From positions 62,001 to 126,000 of the forward strand of contig JAAFJN010000004.1 in NCBI GenBank assembly GCA_013298845.1: a stretch of DNA of 64,000 nt, given 5' to 3'. Positions 54,728-63,160 of this stretch are shown here, in pieces. Source of the stretch: Chitinophagales bacterium (lineage in GTDB: Bacteria; Bacteroidota; Bacteroidia; Chitinophagales; Saprospiraceae). Position numbers and translations under genes: made by a program. How positions within the stretch are numbered: position 1 is the first letter of the stretch; each line of letters opens with the position of its first letter. Below the pieces are notes generated by a model. The model did no database searches, was not told the origin of the DNA, and was given only the letters and a program-made list of their open reading frames with translations.

Positions 54728-54866
54728 TAGTGGTGAGAGATAAGATATGAGTGATGAGAGATAAGATATGATCTGGATTTTTTTTGTGAACTTTGTTAAA
54801 ATGACTTAATTGAAGTCAACACCATCCCCGCATCACTCATATCTCATATTTCATCACTCCAGTATC
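54728..54866. repeat. Repeats between convergent genes, likely bidirectional terminator
   Basis: GAGAGATAAGATATGA occurs twice just after the peptidase stop (54736-54771) with GTGATGAG words; the complementary CTCATATCTCATATTTCATC block lies at 54837-54856, next to the end of the opposing gene. The two blocks can pair across an ~80-base spacer. Same design as at 42150-42371. Confidence 0.55.
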
Positions 54867-55481
54867 TCATTTCTCCCATTTTCGTTTGTTGTTACCGGTT
54901 TGGGTCGTGATCGCCCAATGGTGTTTGTGGGCTTTTCGGAGTAGTTTTCTGCGCAGGATTTTTGGGTAAAAAATCGTTTTATACGTGCGCCGAACGGGCC
55001 GCATTTTTACCACGCCGGCGTGGGCCAGCAAATTGTACGACGCAGCAGCGCAGCGCATACCGAGAAATGCATAATCGTAAGGGGTAGACAGCAGGTATTC
55101 GTTGGAGATACTGTCGAAACGGACTTTTTGAGCGGCGGACACGGGAATAGTAATCACGGTACACTGTAAACTATCGGTACCGGAGGAGAAATAGTTGTAA
55201 AAACCCTGTTTATTATCCGCGACGAAAAGGCTATGGCGGTAGTTCTTGTGGCGAAACCAATGAAATTTCCCCTTGGGCTTAAAATTTATGATGCGCCCGT
55301 CGCAGGCTTCTACGCCCACGTGCCCGCCTTTTTTGCCCCCCATCCACTTTTTTTCGGTTTTTTTAAACGCTTTTTTGGGGCGGGAACCGTGAATAAAGTG
55401 CACTTTGAGGCAAGCGCTGTCTTGGGCGTATATCCCCGAGGTTATCAGGGTAAATAAGAAGATTATCCAATGTTTTCTCAT
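54867..55481 (-). CDS. Secreted protein, possible circularly permuted NlpC/P60-like fold
   Basis: 204 residues from the ATG at 55481, which opens a signal peptide (MRKHWIIFLFTLITSGIYA); the longer frame from 55508 overlaps the upstream gene. Two motifs stand out: GGHVGVEACDGRIINF (His54) and, later, GMRCAAASYNLLAHAGV (Cys144). The order His then Cys is that of permuted papain-like NlpC/P60 or LRAT-like enzymes, which cut or acylate peptides and lipids. The C-terminus is strongly basic. Assignment is by motif only. Starts 1 base after the stop of the PPC-domain lipoprotein gene, so co-transcribed with it. Confidence 0.5.
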   Translation of the reverse strand: MRKHWIIFLFTLITSGIYAQDSACLKVHFIHGSRPKKAFKKTEKKWMGGKKGGHVGVEACDGRIINFKPKGKFHWFRHKNYRHSLFVADNKQGFYNYFSSGTDSLQCTVITIPVSAAQKVRFDSISNEYLLSTPYDYAFLGMRCAAASYNLLAHAGVVKMRPVRRTYKTIFYPKILRRKLLRKAHKHHWAITTQTGNNKRKWEK

Positions 55482-55482
55482 G

Positions 55483-55944
55483 TTATTTTTGTTCGATAAA
55501 TAGTTCATTATAGGTGGTGACGCTGTCGCGCTGTCGGGTAAACCGCAAATCCCGGGCCTCCCCGATAACGATCTCGGCAGTAGTATAAACGATATTTCCG
55601 TCGGTTACGTGCCCTCCGATGGTTTTACCCGTTCCGTCGGATACCGCAGCGTGCAAATGCACCCCGTGATTGGCGCTGAGCGTACCGGTGAGCGACACAA
55701 TTTCAAACTTATCTTCCCATTCGGAAGCCGAAGGTTGATTGGCCAATCGCAAACTCACTTTTTGCAAACTGCCAACGCAGGTAACGATATAACCCGCTTC
55801 GATCTGGTGCTGTTGGGCAAAAGCCACAATTTCCCGTTTCAGATCTTGTCCCGGGTGCAGGCGCAACGCGTACACGCGCGCATTGGAATGAGGGTGTGTA
55901 CTCATACAGGATACGAAAAATAGTGAAAAAAGTAAATATTTCAT
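55483..55944 (-). CDS. Lipoprotein with PPC/DUF296 domain
   Basis: 153 residues from the ATG at 55944; longer frames run into the upstream terminator. Lipoprotein signal MKYLLFSLFFVSC (Cys13). The rest is a PPC (DUF296) domain: LHPGQDLKREIVAFAQQHQIEAGYIVTCVGSLQKVSLRLA, FEIVSLTGTLSANHGVHLHAAVSDGTGKTIGGHV, TTAEIVIGE. The G-x-H-L-H and GGH residues are the conserved metal/ligand site of this family. PPC domains are usually in cytoplasmic or DNA-binding proteins, so a lipid-anchored form is notable. Function unknown. Confidence 0.85.
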   Translation of the reverse strand: MKYLLFSLFFVSCMSTHPHSNARVYALRLHPGQDLKREIVAFAQQHQIEAGYIVTCVGSLQKVSLRLANQPSASEWEDKFEIVSLTGTLSANHGVHLHAAVSDGTGKTIGGHVTDGNIVYTTAEIVIGEARDLRFTRQRDSVTTYNELFIEQK

Positions 55945-55962
55945 GGAGTATAGCATAAAAAA

Positions 55963-55987
55963 GGCTGCCTTTTGGAAAAAGACAGCC
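55963..55987 (-). terminator. Intrinsic terminator of the small membrane protein gene
   Basis: GGCTGCCTTTT and AAAAAGACAGCC pair around a short loop (one mismatch); on the minus strand the stem is followed by TTTTTTATGC. It lies ~32 bases after the stop of the gene at 56019-56447. Confidence 0.85.
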
Positions 55988-56018
55988 CCGTTGAAAATTT
56001 CTTTCTTTTCGTTTTGAA

Positions 56019-56447
56019 TTAGATGGCGTCCAGTTTTTTGAGCAGCCAATACACAAAGAGAATAGTAGCCGTTAAACTGAGCAAATAACCAATGAGCGAA
56101 ATCGCCCAAACACCAGTGATTGCAGCCATAACATAGACAACTACGGCTCCTAACCAAGCGAAAAGGCTGTACTTCAACCACTTGTCAGGTTCACTGCTTA
56201 AATCCAGTTTAGCGCCGTCAAACTTCTTGGAGATTTTTTTCATCCATTTTTCCGCCTTTTTGCCAACTTTAGTACCCGCAAAATCTTCCAAAAAAGAATT
56301 TGCATCGCCCGTAGCCACTTTTTTCAAAATGGTTTCGCGCGTTTCTTTGGCAGAAACAGCGGCCGTGGCAAACGATACATTGTAAGAGAAAAGGCAAGTG
56401 AATGCTACAACAAGCATTGATAAAAGTTTGGATGTTTTCATATCCAT
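56019..56447 (-). CDS. Small envelope protein with signal peptide and two C-terminal membrane helices
   Basis: 142 residues (or 140 from the second ATG at 56441). A signal-like start (SKLLSMLVVAFTCLFSYNVSFA) is followed by a soluble Lys-rich stretch (AEKWMKKISKKFDGAKLDL) and two helices (YSLFAWLGAVVVYVMAAITGVWAI, LIGYLLSLTATILFVYWLL). I do not recognise the family; similar small proteins are common in Bacteroidota. A -7 box TATATTTG lies at 56500-56493 on the same strand, ~45 bases upstream, with its own terminator downstream, so it is a single-gene unit. Confidence 0.65.
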   Translation of the reverse strand: MDMKTSKLLSMLVVAFTCLFSYNVSFATAAVSAKETRETILKKVATGDANSFLEDFAGTKVGKKAEKWMKKISKKFDGAKLDLSSEPDKWLKYSLFAWLGAVVVYVMAAITGVWAISLIGYLLSLTATILFVYWLLKKLDAI

Positions 56448-56583
56448 TAAACGTGTTTTAAAAATGTGAAACTAAGGTTTATTTTGAAGGCTCAAATATA
56501 GAATGCCCTTTTTGATAAATGCGCTAATTGCCCTTTTATTTAACAATTTCATCGTAGAAAAACCCAAAAAACGTCCCAATAGC

Positions 56584-58127
56584 CTATTGTTGCAGCACGT
56601 CAATAACCAATACCGTGCTGTCATTCAAAATGTACGGCGGCAGGCATTGTTTATTAAAATCATGCAAAACGGCCACCTTCTGCCCGCGGGCGCGTACCTC
56701 GGCAAATTCCTTTTCGTCGAGCCAGAATTGATACACCGTTCGGTCCGAAAAAAACATGGCTTCCGTGTCGGCGTGGGCACGGGTATTGAGCAGAATATAA
56801 TCGGGCGGAACCAGTTCGTTGATGGTTCTAAATATTTGGTTGTTGTACACTTTGGCGGCGCGGTTTTCCACTTTTACGTACGCCGTTGGTTGGTCGGCAA
56901 TGTCACCGTCCATATTTCCAAGGGCCGCAAAAAATACGCCCCGCATCCCGTGAGGGCGAGCGCCAACGCAACGGGAAACAAACGGGGTAAACGCCGCCGC
57001 AGCATTTCCAGCAACCAGGCCAGGGGCGTAAGCAAAACCAGCATCACCAGCGGCCCCACGCAAAAACTGTACGCAATCATTTTGGTTTTGGCCAAAAAAC
57101 TAAAAAAAACAAACGGCAGCGCCAGCAACAACAACAGGTACCACAACCTTGGGTAACGGCGCGTTAACACCACACCAAACACCAACCCCGTGACCAACAG
57201 ATACTCGGCCCAATAACCGTATTGATAAGGCAATTGTCGCCAATAGAAGGCCCAGTCGCCCCCTTTGGTTTCCACCACTTCGGCCAGGTGACGCAGGTTA
57301 TAGGACATTTCGTGCGCCGCTTCGCGTGGGAACTGAATAAAAGTATACACCTGCCACGGTACCGCCACGGCCAGGGTCATCAGCAGGGCTTTGGTGCCGT
57401 GGGTGATCTTTTGCACCCGATTTCCCGGCAGCAGGGCGTACACCCCGTAGGCTCCAAAAACCAACAACCCCACCAGCCATTTGCACAAAATAGCCGCCCC
57501 CGCAAAAGCGCCCATCAGCAGGGCATTGCGGAGCGCGGGCCGCTCCACATACCGCAAAAAAGCCCAAACACTACCCGTAATATAAAAAGCAAAACTCAGG
57601 TCGTTGTGGTCCATACCGATAACCCCGGCGGCCAGTTCGATGGAAAAATAACCAAACGCCCAGGCAAAAGCCGCCAAATAACCCAAAACCGGCGTATAAA
57701 CGCGCCGACCAATCCCAAATATTGGAAACACCAGCAAGGCACCGGCCAGCACACTGGGCAACCGCAAGGCGAGTTCATTCACTCCGAATAAGCGCATACT
57801 CAGCGCCATTTGCCACAAAAACAGGGGTTGTTTGTGCAGCCAAACGTGGTTACAACACCAGGCGGTGTAATCGTACGCCACCGCCGGATTGGCCCGCAAC
57901 ATGGGTTTGAACGGGTGATACATCATGTTTTTGGCCACAATGGCGTGAAACCGTTCGTCCCAATCGTGCAAAAAAGGATCTAAAGAAGCAGCCCAACATC
58001 GCAGCGCAAAACCCGTCAGAAAAAGTAAAAACAACCCGTATCGGTATTGTTTTTGGTAAAAAAACCACGCCGACAAAAGGCCAATTGCCATCCAAAGCGC
58101 AAAAAAAGGCGTGTACGAAAAGGTCAT
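56584..58127 (-). pseudogene. GT39-type membrane glycosyltransferase split by a -1 frameshift
   Basis: The 5' frame (58127 to 56874) encodes a multi-helix protein with the catalytic-loop motif HDWDERFHAIVAKNM and LFLWQMALSMRLFGVNELALRLPSVLAGAL, the pattern of ArnT/PMT-like GT-C (GT39) enzymes that use lipid-linked sugars. It ends early in TLPTNQRRT. The missing periplasmic C-terminal part (PTAYVKVENRAAKVYNNQIF ... STVLVIDVLQQ) continues in the -1 frame to 56584. The shift can occur at TTTTTTG (56934 to 56928), read in the zero frame as TAT TTT TTG, a form that permits -1 slippage. Either a real inactivating or phase-variable deletion, programmed frameshifting, or a homopolymer sequencing error. 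Start 58127 is chosen because the promoter excludes 58145. Confidence 0.7.
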
Positions 58128-58142
58128 GGTTAAAACTTTGGA

Positions 58143-58174
58143 CAAAGGTAAATTTTAGGCCAAAAGTAGGCCAA
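58143..58174 (-). promoter_or_regulatory. Promoter of the GT39-type gene
   Basis: On the minus strand TTG (58174-58172), a 21-base spacer, then TACCTTTG (58150-58143). The expected start of transcription near 58136 leaves a leader of about 10 bases to ATG 58127 and rules out ATG 58145. Confidence 0.7.
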
Positions 58175-58233
58175 TTAGTCCGAAAATCTCGAAAGAAATG
58201 CCATAACTTGTTGAAGTGTTTTAAAAAAACGGA

Positions 58234-59298
58234 TTACCGGTCTTTCCTTACGATATAAACGGTGCCTTTGTTTTGGCCTAATTTTTCAACCTCCATCTCT
58301 TTCACCAGATACTGCAAATCTTTTTTAATACTAGGCAACTTATATTCTTTCAGATTAGCGACCAAATCTCCGATCTTTACGGGTTGATTTTTTTCAATGT
58401 ACTCAAGTATTCTTTTTTGCCGATCATTTAAATAACCGCCAATTGCCCGGTATGCTTTAACCTTGGCTTCTAATTTTTGAATAAGATCAGATAAGCCTTG
58501 TAGAAAAAAAAGTATCCATTGATCAATTCTTTCCTGCCCATTGTAACGATCTTTTTGCCCGTCCATGAGTGCCTGATAGTAGGCTTTTTTATGCTGTTCT
58601 ATGATATGCTCCAATGATACATACTGGACAAAATCATATCCGTTTTTTATCAACAATAAATTTGTCAGCAGCCTCGAAAGCCGGCCGTTTCCATCTTGAT
58701 ATGGGTGTATGGACAGAAACTCATATACAAAGACACCGATAACAATTAACGGATGGATTTCATTTTGAACAATTGCTTGATTGGTCCAATCCACCAAGTC
58801 CTCCATTTCTTTTTGGACGAGATAGGGTTCAGTTGTCCTGAAAATCATCCTTGTTGTTCCGTCGGGATAGGTAGCCACTACCTGATTGGTCATTTCTTTA
58901 TACCTTCCTTTATGTTTGCCATCTTTGCTACTATGCTTCAACAATAAATTGTGGAGTCCGTGAATATTGGATAGGGTCAAATCTATATCGGCGTGGTTAT
59001 TAAGGATGGTTTCGAGGGTATCGTAATAGCCGACTACTTCTTGTTCATCCCGACTTTGAAGTTGTGATATTTTTAAATTTTTAATCAAGGAGGCCACCTC
59101 GGCATCCGTTAAAGTGCTGCCTTCGATACGGGTGGATGAGCCAATGCTCTGGATGGTGGCTATTTTCCGCAACTCTTTGAGGTACCTGTTCTCTTCAAAA
59201 TTCAAATTACCCCATACCCCTTTAAACTGATCAATCTTACTTATAAACTGAATCACTTTTTGGGTTGTTGCAAAATCAAACTGTAATTTTTGCTCCAT
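58234..59298 (-). CDS. Fic/DOC-family protein with N-terminal inhibitory motif and C-terminal winged helix
   Basis: 354 residues. The Fic catalytic motif is complete, IHPYQDGNGRLSR (His198, Gly203-Asn204-Gly205-Arg206), so AMP transfer to target proteins is expected. An N-terminal SSTRIEG (Ser55 to Gly60) matches the (S/T)xxxE(G/N) inhibitory helix of class-II Fic proteins, giving self-inhibition through Glu59. The last ~70 residues form a winged-helix-like region (RQKRILEYIEKNQPVKIGDLVANLKEYKLPSIKKDLQYLVKE). The gene is AT-rich relative to neighbours and stands alone, which suits horizontal acquisition. Repeats in front of it may be an autoregulatory operator. Confidence 0.9.
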   Translation of the reverse strand: MEQKLQFDFATTQKVIQFISKIDQFKGVWGNLNFEENRYLKELRKIATIQSIGSSTRIEGSTLTDAEVASLIKNLKISQLQSRDEQEVVGYYDTLETILNNHADIDLTLSNIHGLHNLLLKHSSKDGKHKGRYKEMTNQVVATYPDGTTRMIFRTTEPYLVQKEMEDLVDWTNQAIVQNEIHPLIVIGVFVYEFLSIHPYQDGNGRLSRLLTNLLLIKNGYDFVQYVSLEHIIEQHKKAYYQALMDGQKDRYNGQERIDQWILFFLQGLSDLIQKLEAKVKAYRAIGGYLNDRQKRILEYIEKNQPVKIGDLVANLKEYKLPSIKKDLQYLVKEMEVEKLGQNKGTVYIVRKDR

Positions 59299-59302
59299 AA
59301 AT

Positions 59303-59372
59303 ATACCGATATTTTATCCACAAAGTACCGATATATTTAGCACTTATCCAAATGATACCCGTATTTTATCCA
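59303..59372 (-). promoter_or_regulatory. Repeated operator-like sites immediately upstream of fic
   Basis: On the minus strand TGGATAAAATATCGGTAT (59320-59303) and TGGATAAAATACGGGTAT (59372-59355) are near-identical 18-base repeats; between them lies a degenerate third copy beginning TGGATAA and ending TATCGGTA. The nearest ends 4 bases before the fic ATG. Spaced repeats directly at a start codon suggest binding by a regulator, possibly the winged-helix tail of Fic itself. Confidence 0.55.
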
Positions 59373-59562
59373 TATCTATTGATTTCGTGTGGTTGAACAC
59401 TTCTGCTCCTTGCCCTGTTGCTGGAGGTAAATGAACAAATGTTATTCTTTTTTTTCGAGATAATCTTATTACGCTTTAGTCGGGTGCGCTAAAATTTTGA
59501 TTTTCTGACAAAAACAGGCAACGAAACCAAACAGCAAAATGGCTAAAATTGACTTCTCACTA

Positions 59563-59590
59563 TTGAATAAGATCAGATAAGCCATGTAGA
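59563..59590. repeat. Isolated copy of an internal fic segment
   Basis: 28 bases here match 58477-58504, inside the fic coding sequence, with a single mismatch (both begin TTGAATAAGATCAGATAAGC). The match is far beyond chance. The surrounding bases 59400-59620 do not extend the similarity and hold no gene that I can support. Confidence 0.75.
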
Positions 59591-59624
59591 TTGGCAATTG
59601 AGTTCTTGTTCATTTTGCTTCCGT

Positions 59625-60716
59625 TTAATCCATATTTTTACAGTTATATTGTACATTAACCAGTTTAAAAGTTCCGTAAACCAAATCGCCGTCTGGATAA
59701 CTATATATGGTTTCCGCACTTCCCATCAACCGGTAGCCACTCATTTCATGATAATCTTTCAAAGGTGTTGCCCAAGGGCGTTGTTTCCCGGCACTGGCGT
59801 AGCGGTCTTCGGAAATAAAATTGATGAGTTCACCTTTGTCATTAAAATACAGCCATGCCGATACTGTGATACTGTTATTGGTAAAAGATGCTTTCACTTT
59901 ATTTCCCTCAATCGCTAACCATTTTATTCGCTTGTCAATGAGTGTCGGCGGAGCCACGACACACATATCGTTAAAAAAGGTAACCGTCTCCGATAAATTC
60001 ATTTCTGCACCGTCCTGAAACTGCACGTTGAACAATGAAAACAGCCTAATGTCCATAAATGCAACTCCATTTTTAAAGCAGTGATAACCTGCAACTGGCA
60101 AACCTTTCATGGTTGCTTTCATAAAGAACAATCGGGTTGGCGTTTCCATAAAATTATATTGTTCACAAGTAAATGGCATCCACTCTGATTTTTCGTCCTT
60201 CCTAATTTTGCCCGTAAATTCAACTTTAAAATTATGCACTTTGGTTTGACCAACCGAACCGGTATAACGAAGATATTTTTTTACTGGCTCAGGAAGTCGT
60301 TGAATGTCCAACTCTGAAAGTTCGGAATTTTGAAAATGCGCATCCTGTTGCAGCGCAGTTTTTACATCATTTTTATATTGGCCATGATAACTCCAAGTGC
60401 CGTATCCGATGATGGAGACCATAAGAATAATCAAATTTGCGATTGTTCCAAATTTAGCATCCTGCCAGAAGAGAACAATTAAGATCTGAGAAGTAACCAA
60501 TGCAAGGAGTCCAACTATCCACCACCAACTGTTTTTGAAGGCAAACATGGTAGCGGCTACGGCCAAAAAAACAAAGGCGATCAGCCACATCACGCCCAAC
60601 GGTTTTGAAATAGGTTGTGTAAGTTGTGGTACATTGGAAAACCCGAAAGATTTGACAAAGCCAAGCAAATGAATCAGTCCATGAACAATGACGAGTATTA
60701 AAAATGTTGTTTTCAT
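59625..60716 (-). CDS. Membrane protein of DUF6544 type
   Basis: 363 residues. Four membrane helices occupy the first ~115 residues (TTFLILVIVHGLIHLLGFVKS, VMWLIAFVFLAVAATMFAF, WWIVGLLALVTSQILIVLF, LIILMVSIIGYGTWSYHG). The C-terminal ~230 residues are soluble and start LPEPVKKYLRYTGSVGQTKVHNFKVEFTGKIR, the characteristic DUF6544 opening, with WMPFTCEQYNF and AWLYFNDKGELINFISEDRY further on. Function is unknown; the fold may resemble lipid-carrier lipoproteins of the outer-membrane assembly type. It stands alone. Confidence 0.75.
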   Translation of the reverse strand: MKTTFLILVIVHGLIHLLGFVKSFGFSNVPQLTQPISKPLGVMWLIAFVFLAVAATMFAFKNSWWWIVGLLALVTSQILIVLFWQDAKFGTIANLIILMVSIIGYGTWSYHGQYKNDVKTALQQDAHFQNSELSELDIQRLPEPVKKYLRYTGSVGQTKVHNFKVEFTGKIRKDEKSEWMPFTCEQYNFMETPTRLFFMKATMKGLPVAGYHCFKNGVAFMDIRLFSLFNVQFQDGAEMNLSETVTFFNDMCVVAPPTLIDKRIKWLAIEGNKVKASFTNNSITVSAWLYFNDKGELINFISEDRYASAGKQRPWATPLKDYHEMSGYRLMGSAETIYSYPDGDLVYGTFKLVNVQYNCKNMD

Positions 60717-60842
60717 AGTTAACTACTTTGTACTATGGTGTAACGCACACTCATAGGTTTTTTGAATTTATTGAGTACTTTGTAAAGGTAGATTCATTTG
60801 TTGGATAAATAGTTACATTATTATTGAGGGTTCCTGTATTAT

Positions 60843-62105
60843 TCACGTATTATCTACGGAGGTTAGTGCAGGTTTGTACTGGCCACTACTCCCCCCCGCA
60901 CAAGGCTTCAAATCCCTTAAATTCCGATAAATCAGGTACGCCGAACACCCCGTAATTCCTCCAATGACCCCAATGGAAGTTTCGGTGCCCCACCCGTCGC
61001 TCAATAATCCCGCCAATAAGGCACCGGCCACGTAACCCAAATCGCGCCATAACCGAAAAACCCCAATGCTTTCGGCCCGTTGCTCCGGACGGGTATTATC
61101 CGCCACCGTGGCCAGAAAAACCGGATACACCAGCGCCGTTCCCAAACCCAGCAATACGCTGCACAGGATAAAATGCCCCCATTCAACGGCCAATAAATAC
61201 CCCAAAATGCCCACCGATTGCACCAACATGCCCCCCATTAAAAGTTGTTTTTTGGACACGGTATCCGACCAACGCCCCGTTACTATTTGAGAAATGCCCC
61301 ACACCAACGGGTACAATCCCAACGCAAAACCAATTTGGCCCAACGAAAAACCCCGGTGCTGCATCCACAGCGGCAACAAACCCCATACCATAGCGTCGTT
61401 GAGGTTGTTGACTAAACCGGCCTGTGTCACGGCGAATAAATTCGGGTTGCGCCACGTGGTATCCCCAAAAACGGATTGTAATGGCGCTCGGCACGACTCG
61501 GCAGCCTCGGCAGCAACGTGCTGGCGCGTATCTTTTACCCAAATAACGCTCAGCAACAAACCGCCGATGGACAATATCAAACCACCGTAAAAAATAATGT
61601 TCAGGGCCGCCCAGGTTTCGGCCAGCCAGGCGGTGGCAAAAGCGGTCAACGCGACGGATACGTACCCCGCAAACTCATTTAACCCCATCGCAAAACCCCG
61701 CTGCCGCTCGCCCACCAAGTCAATTTTCATGATGACCGTGCTCGACCAACTCAAACCCTGGTGTACGCCCAAAAGCACGTTTGCCGCCACTACCCACGAC
61801 CAATTGGGGGCCAAGAACAACAAAAAGGGCACCGGAATGGCCAAAAGCCAACCCAATACCAACAGGTTTTTGCGCCCCAACCGATTCGATAAACGCCCGG
61901 TAAAATAGTTGGCCAATGCTTTCGCCGCCCCAAAAGCCGCAATAAAGGACAACAACGCCGTGGCCGTGGCTACCCCAAATTTTTGCTCGGCCAACAGCGG
62001 CAATAAAGTGCGCTCCAGCCCAATCATTGCGCCGACAAACCCGTTGACGAACACCAGCAGGACAAACTGGTGGATATTTTGTTGAAGTCCGGTTACTTTG
62101 TTCAT
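60843..62105 (-). CDS. MFS transporter
   Basis: 420 residues from the ATG at 62105; a frame from 62138 adds a basic, non-homologous leader. Twelve membrane helices, with the MFS loop 2-3 motif FTGRLSNRLGRKNLLVLGW and loop 8-9 TGRWSDTVSKKQLLMGG. It is typical of Bacteroidota multidrug/sugar-efflux type carriers; the substrate cannot be read from sequence. Its start is ~70 bases from the end of the Crp/Fnr regulator gene on the same strand, so the two may be one transcription unit. Confidence 0.88.
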   Translation of the reverse strand: MNKVTGLQQNIHQFVLLVFVNGFVGAMIGLERTLLPLLAEQKFGVATATALLSFIAAFGAAKALANYFTGRLSNRLGRKNLLVLGWLLAIPVPFLLFLAPNWSWVVAANVLLGVHQGLSWSSTVIMKIDLVGERQRGFAMGLNEFAGYVSVALTAFATAWLAETWAALNIIFYGGLILSIGGLLLSVIWVKDTRQHVAAEAAESCRAPLQSVFGDTTWRNPNLFAVTQAGLVNNLNDAMVWGLLPLWMQHRGFSLGQIGFALGLYPLVWGISQIVTGRWSDTVSKKQLLMGGMLVQSVGILGYLLAVEWGHFILCSVLLGLGTALVYPVFLATVADNTRPEQRAESIGVFRLWRDLGYVAGALLAGLLSDGWGTETSIGVIGGITGCSAYLIYRNLRDLKPCAGGSSGQYKPALTSVDNT

Positions 62106-62176
62106 AAGTGGCTTTTTTTTTGTAAAAAATCGCCGCAAAGTTCCGGGTGCCGGTCCCTCAAATGCTTTTACATTTG

Positions 62177-62749
62177 TTAAATAATACGTTTCCCGGCCCT
62201 GATTCGGCTCAACGTAACCTGGGTAATGCCCAAATAAGAAGCAATGTATTTAAGCGGAATTCGCTGGAGCAAATCGGGTTGTTCTTTCACCAAAATTTGA
62301 TACCGTTCTTCGGCGGTATGAAACTGAATGGACTCCATTTTTTGAATAGTTTGGACGTACGCCTGTTCAAAAATTTTCCGGAAAAGCCGCTCAATCATGG
62401 GGTGTTCGTCGTACAATTGGAACAATGCCGGGGCGTTAATGCCAATGATTTCGGCATTTTCCAAAATGTGAATGCCTTTTCGGGAGGGTTTACCCGCAAA
62501 CAAACTTTCGGCGCGGGCAATAATGGTATTTTCGGCCGAAAAACTCTCGGTGACATCCACTTCATCTTTGTAATAAAAAATGCGCGCTATTCCTTTTTGA
62601 ATAAAATAAATGGTGCGGCAGGTTTGGCCCGGCTGTTGCAAATAGTCGTTTTTAGGGACTTTAATCACCGAACACACTTCTACTATTGCTCCTTGCGATG
62701 CCATCGGCAAGGGTTGAAATTGGTTAAAAAAATCAACTAAACTGTTCAT
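62177..62749 (-). CDS. Crp/Fnr-family transcriptional regulator
   Basis: 190 residues from the ATG at 62749 (62755 is also possible). N-terminal cyclic-nucleotide-binding-like jelly roll (VIKVPKNDYLQQPGQTCRTIYFIQKGIARIFYY, ENTIIARAESLFAGKPS) and C-terminal helix-turn-helix (RIPLKYIASYLGITQVTLSRIRAG). No Cys cluster for an iron-sulfur centre. Length is normal for Bacteroidota members, whose ligands are mostly unknown. A TGTGA-N6-TCACA palindrome lies ~265 bases upstream in the same intergenic region, between this gene and the divergent metal-efflux unit. Confidence 0.92.
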   Translation of the reverse strand: MNSLVDFFNQFQPLPMASQGAIVEVCSVIKVPKNDYLQQPGQTCRTIYFIQKGIARIFYYKDEVDVTESFSAENTIIARAESLFAGKPSRKGIHILENAEIIGINAPALFQLYDEHPMIERLFRKIFEQAYVQTIQKMESIQFHTAEERYQILVKEQPDLLQRIPLKYIASYLGITQVTLSRIRAGKRII

Positions 62750-63012
62750 AATCATAAAGTTGGAACCAGAAAGGACTTGCGCCCGGGAAAACGAATAAAT
62801 ACCTTGCAAGGTACTCTTTTTAATGCAGTTTTCCCGGTTTGACTGGCCGCTTTTTTGAACGCCTGTTGCAGCGCAACTCGCATAGGACAACGAGTAGGAC
62901 TTGTACGAGGGCGCTTGTGGACCTCGAATTAGGTAGTAAAATAATGACTCATGGGCCTTGTCTTACCGTACTTTGTAAGAACATACAAAGGTCCGGCAAA
63001 TAAAGTCCATTC

Positions 63013-63034
63013 AAGTGTGATTAATGTCACACTT
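63013..63034. promoter_or_regulatory. Crp-type palindrome TGTGA-N6-TCACA in the divergent intergenic region
   Basis: The core TGTGA (63016-63020), 6 bases, TCACA (63027-63031), with flanking AAG/CTT, gives perfect 8-base arms. This is the textbook CRP recognition pattern. It lies upstream of both the Crp/Fnr regulator gene (minus strand) and the 63161 gene (plus strand). The rest of the 410-base gap has a smaller inverted repeat (CTTTGTA/TACAAAG, 62971-62990) and no gene. Confidence 0.6.
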
Positions 63035-63136
63035 CAATCGGCAAAAAGCAGCCCACTTTTGCAAAACATTAAAAAACGCCCATCAATAGACCGTTTCTAA
63101 ATTGATAAAAAACCCTAAATATTCCAAAAACACCGC

Positions 63137-63144
63137 TACATTTG
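63137..63144 (+). promoter_or_regulatory. -7 box of the metal-efflux unit
   Basis: TACATTTG at 63137-63144 fits TAnnTTTG, 17 bases before the ATG at 63161. The Crp-type palindrome is centred ~125 bases upstream of the predicted start of transcription. Confidence 0.45.
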
Positions 63145-63160
63145 TGGCGCAATAATAAAT

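Noticed and set aside
56503-57156. 217-codon plus-strand open frame across the end of the GT39-type gene
   Set aside because: The minus strand in both frames reads as glycosyltransferase sequence; the plus frame is basic and featureless.
62940-63160. tRNA or small RNA gene in the gap next to the Crp-type site
   Set aside because: No cloverleaf, CCA-type end or terminator could be found; the inverted repeats are short and better explained as operators.
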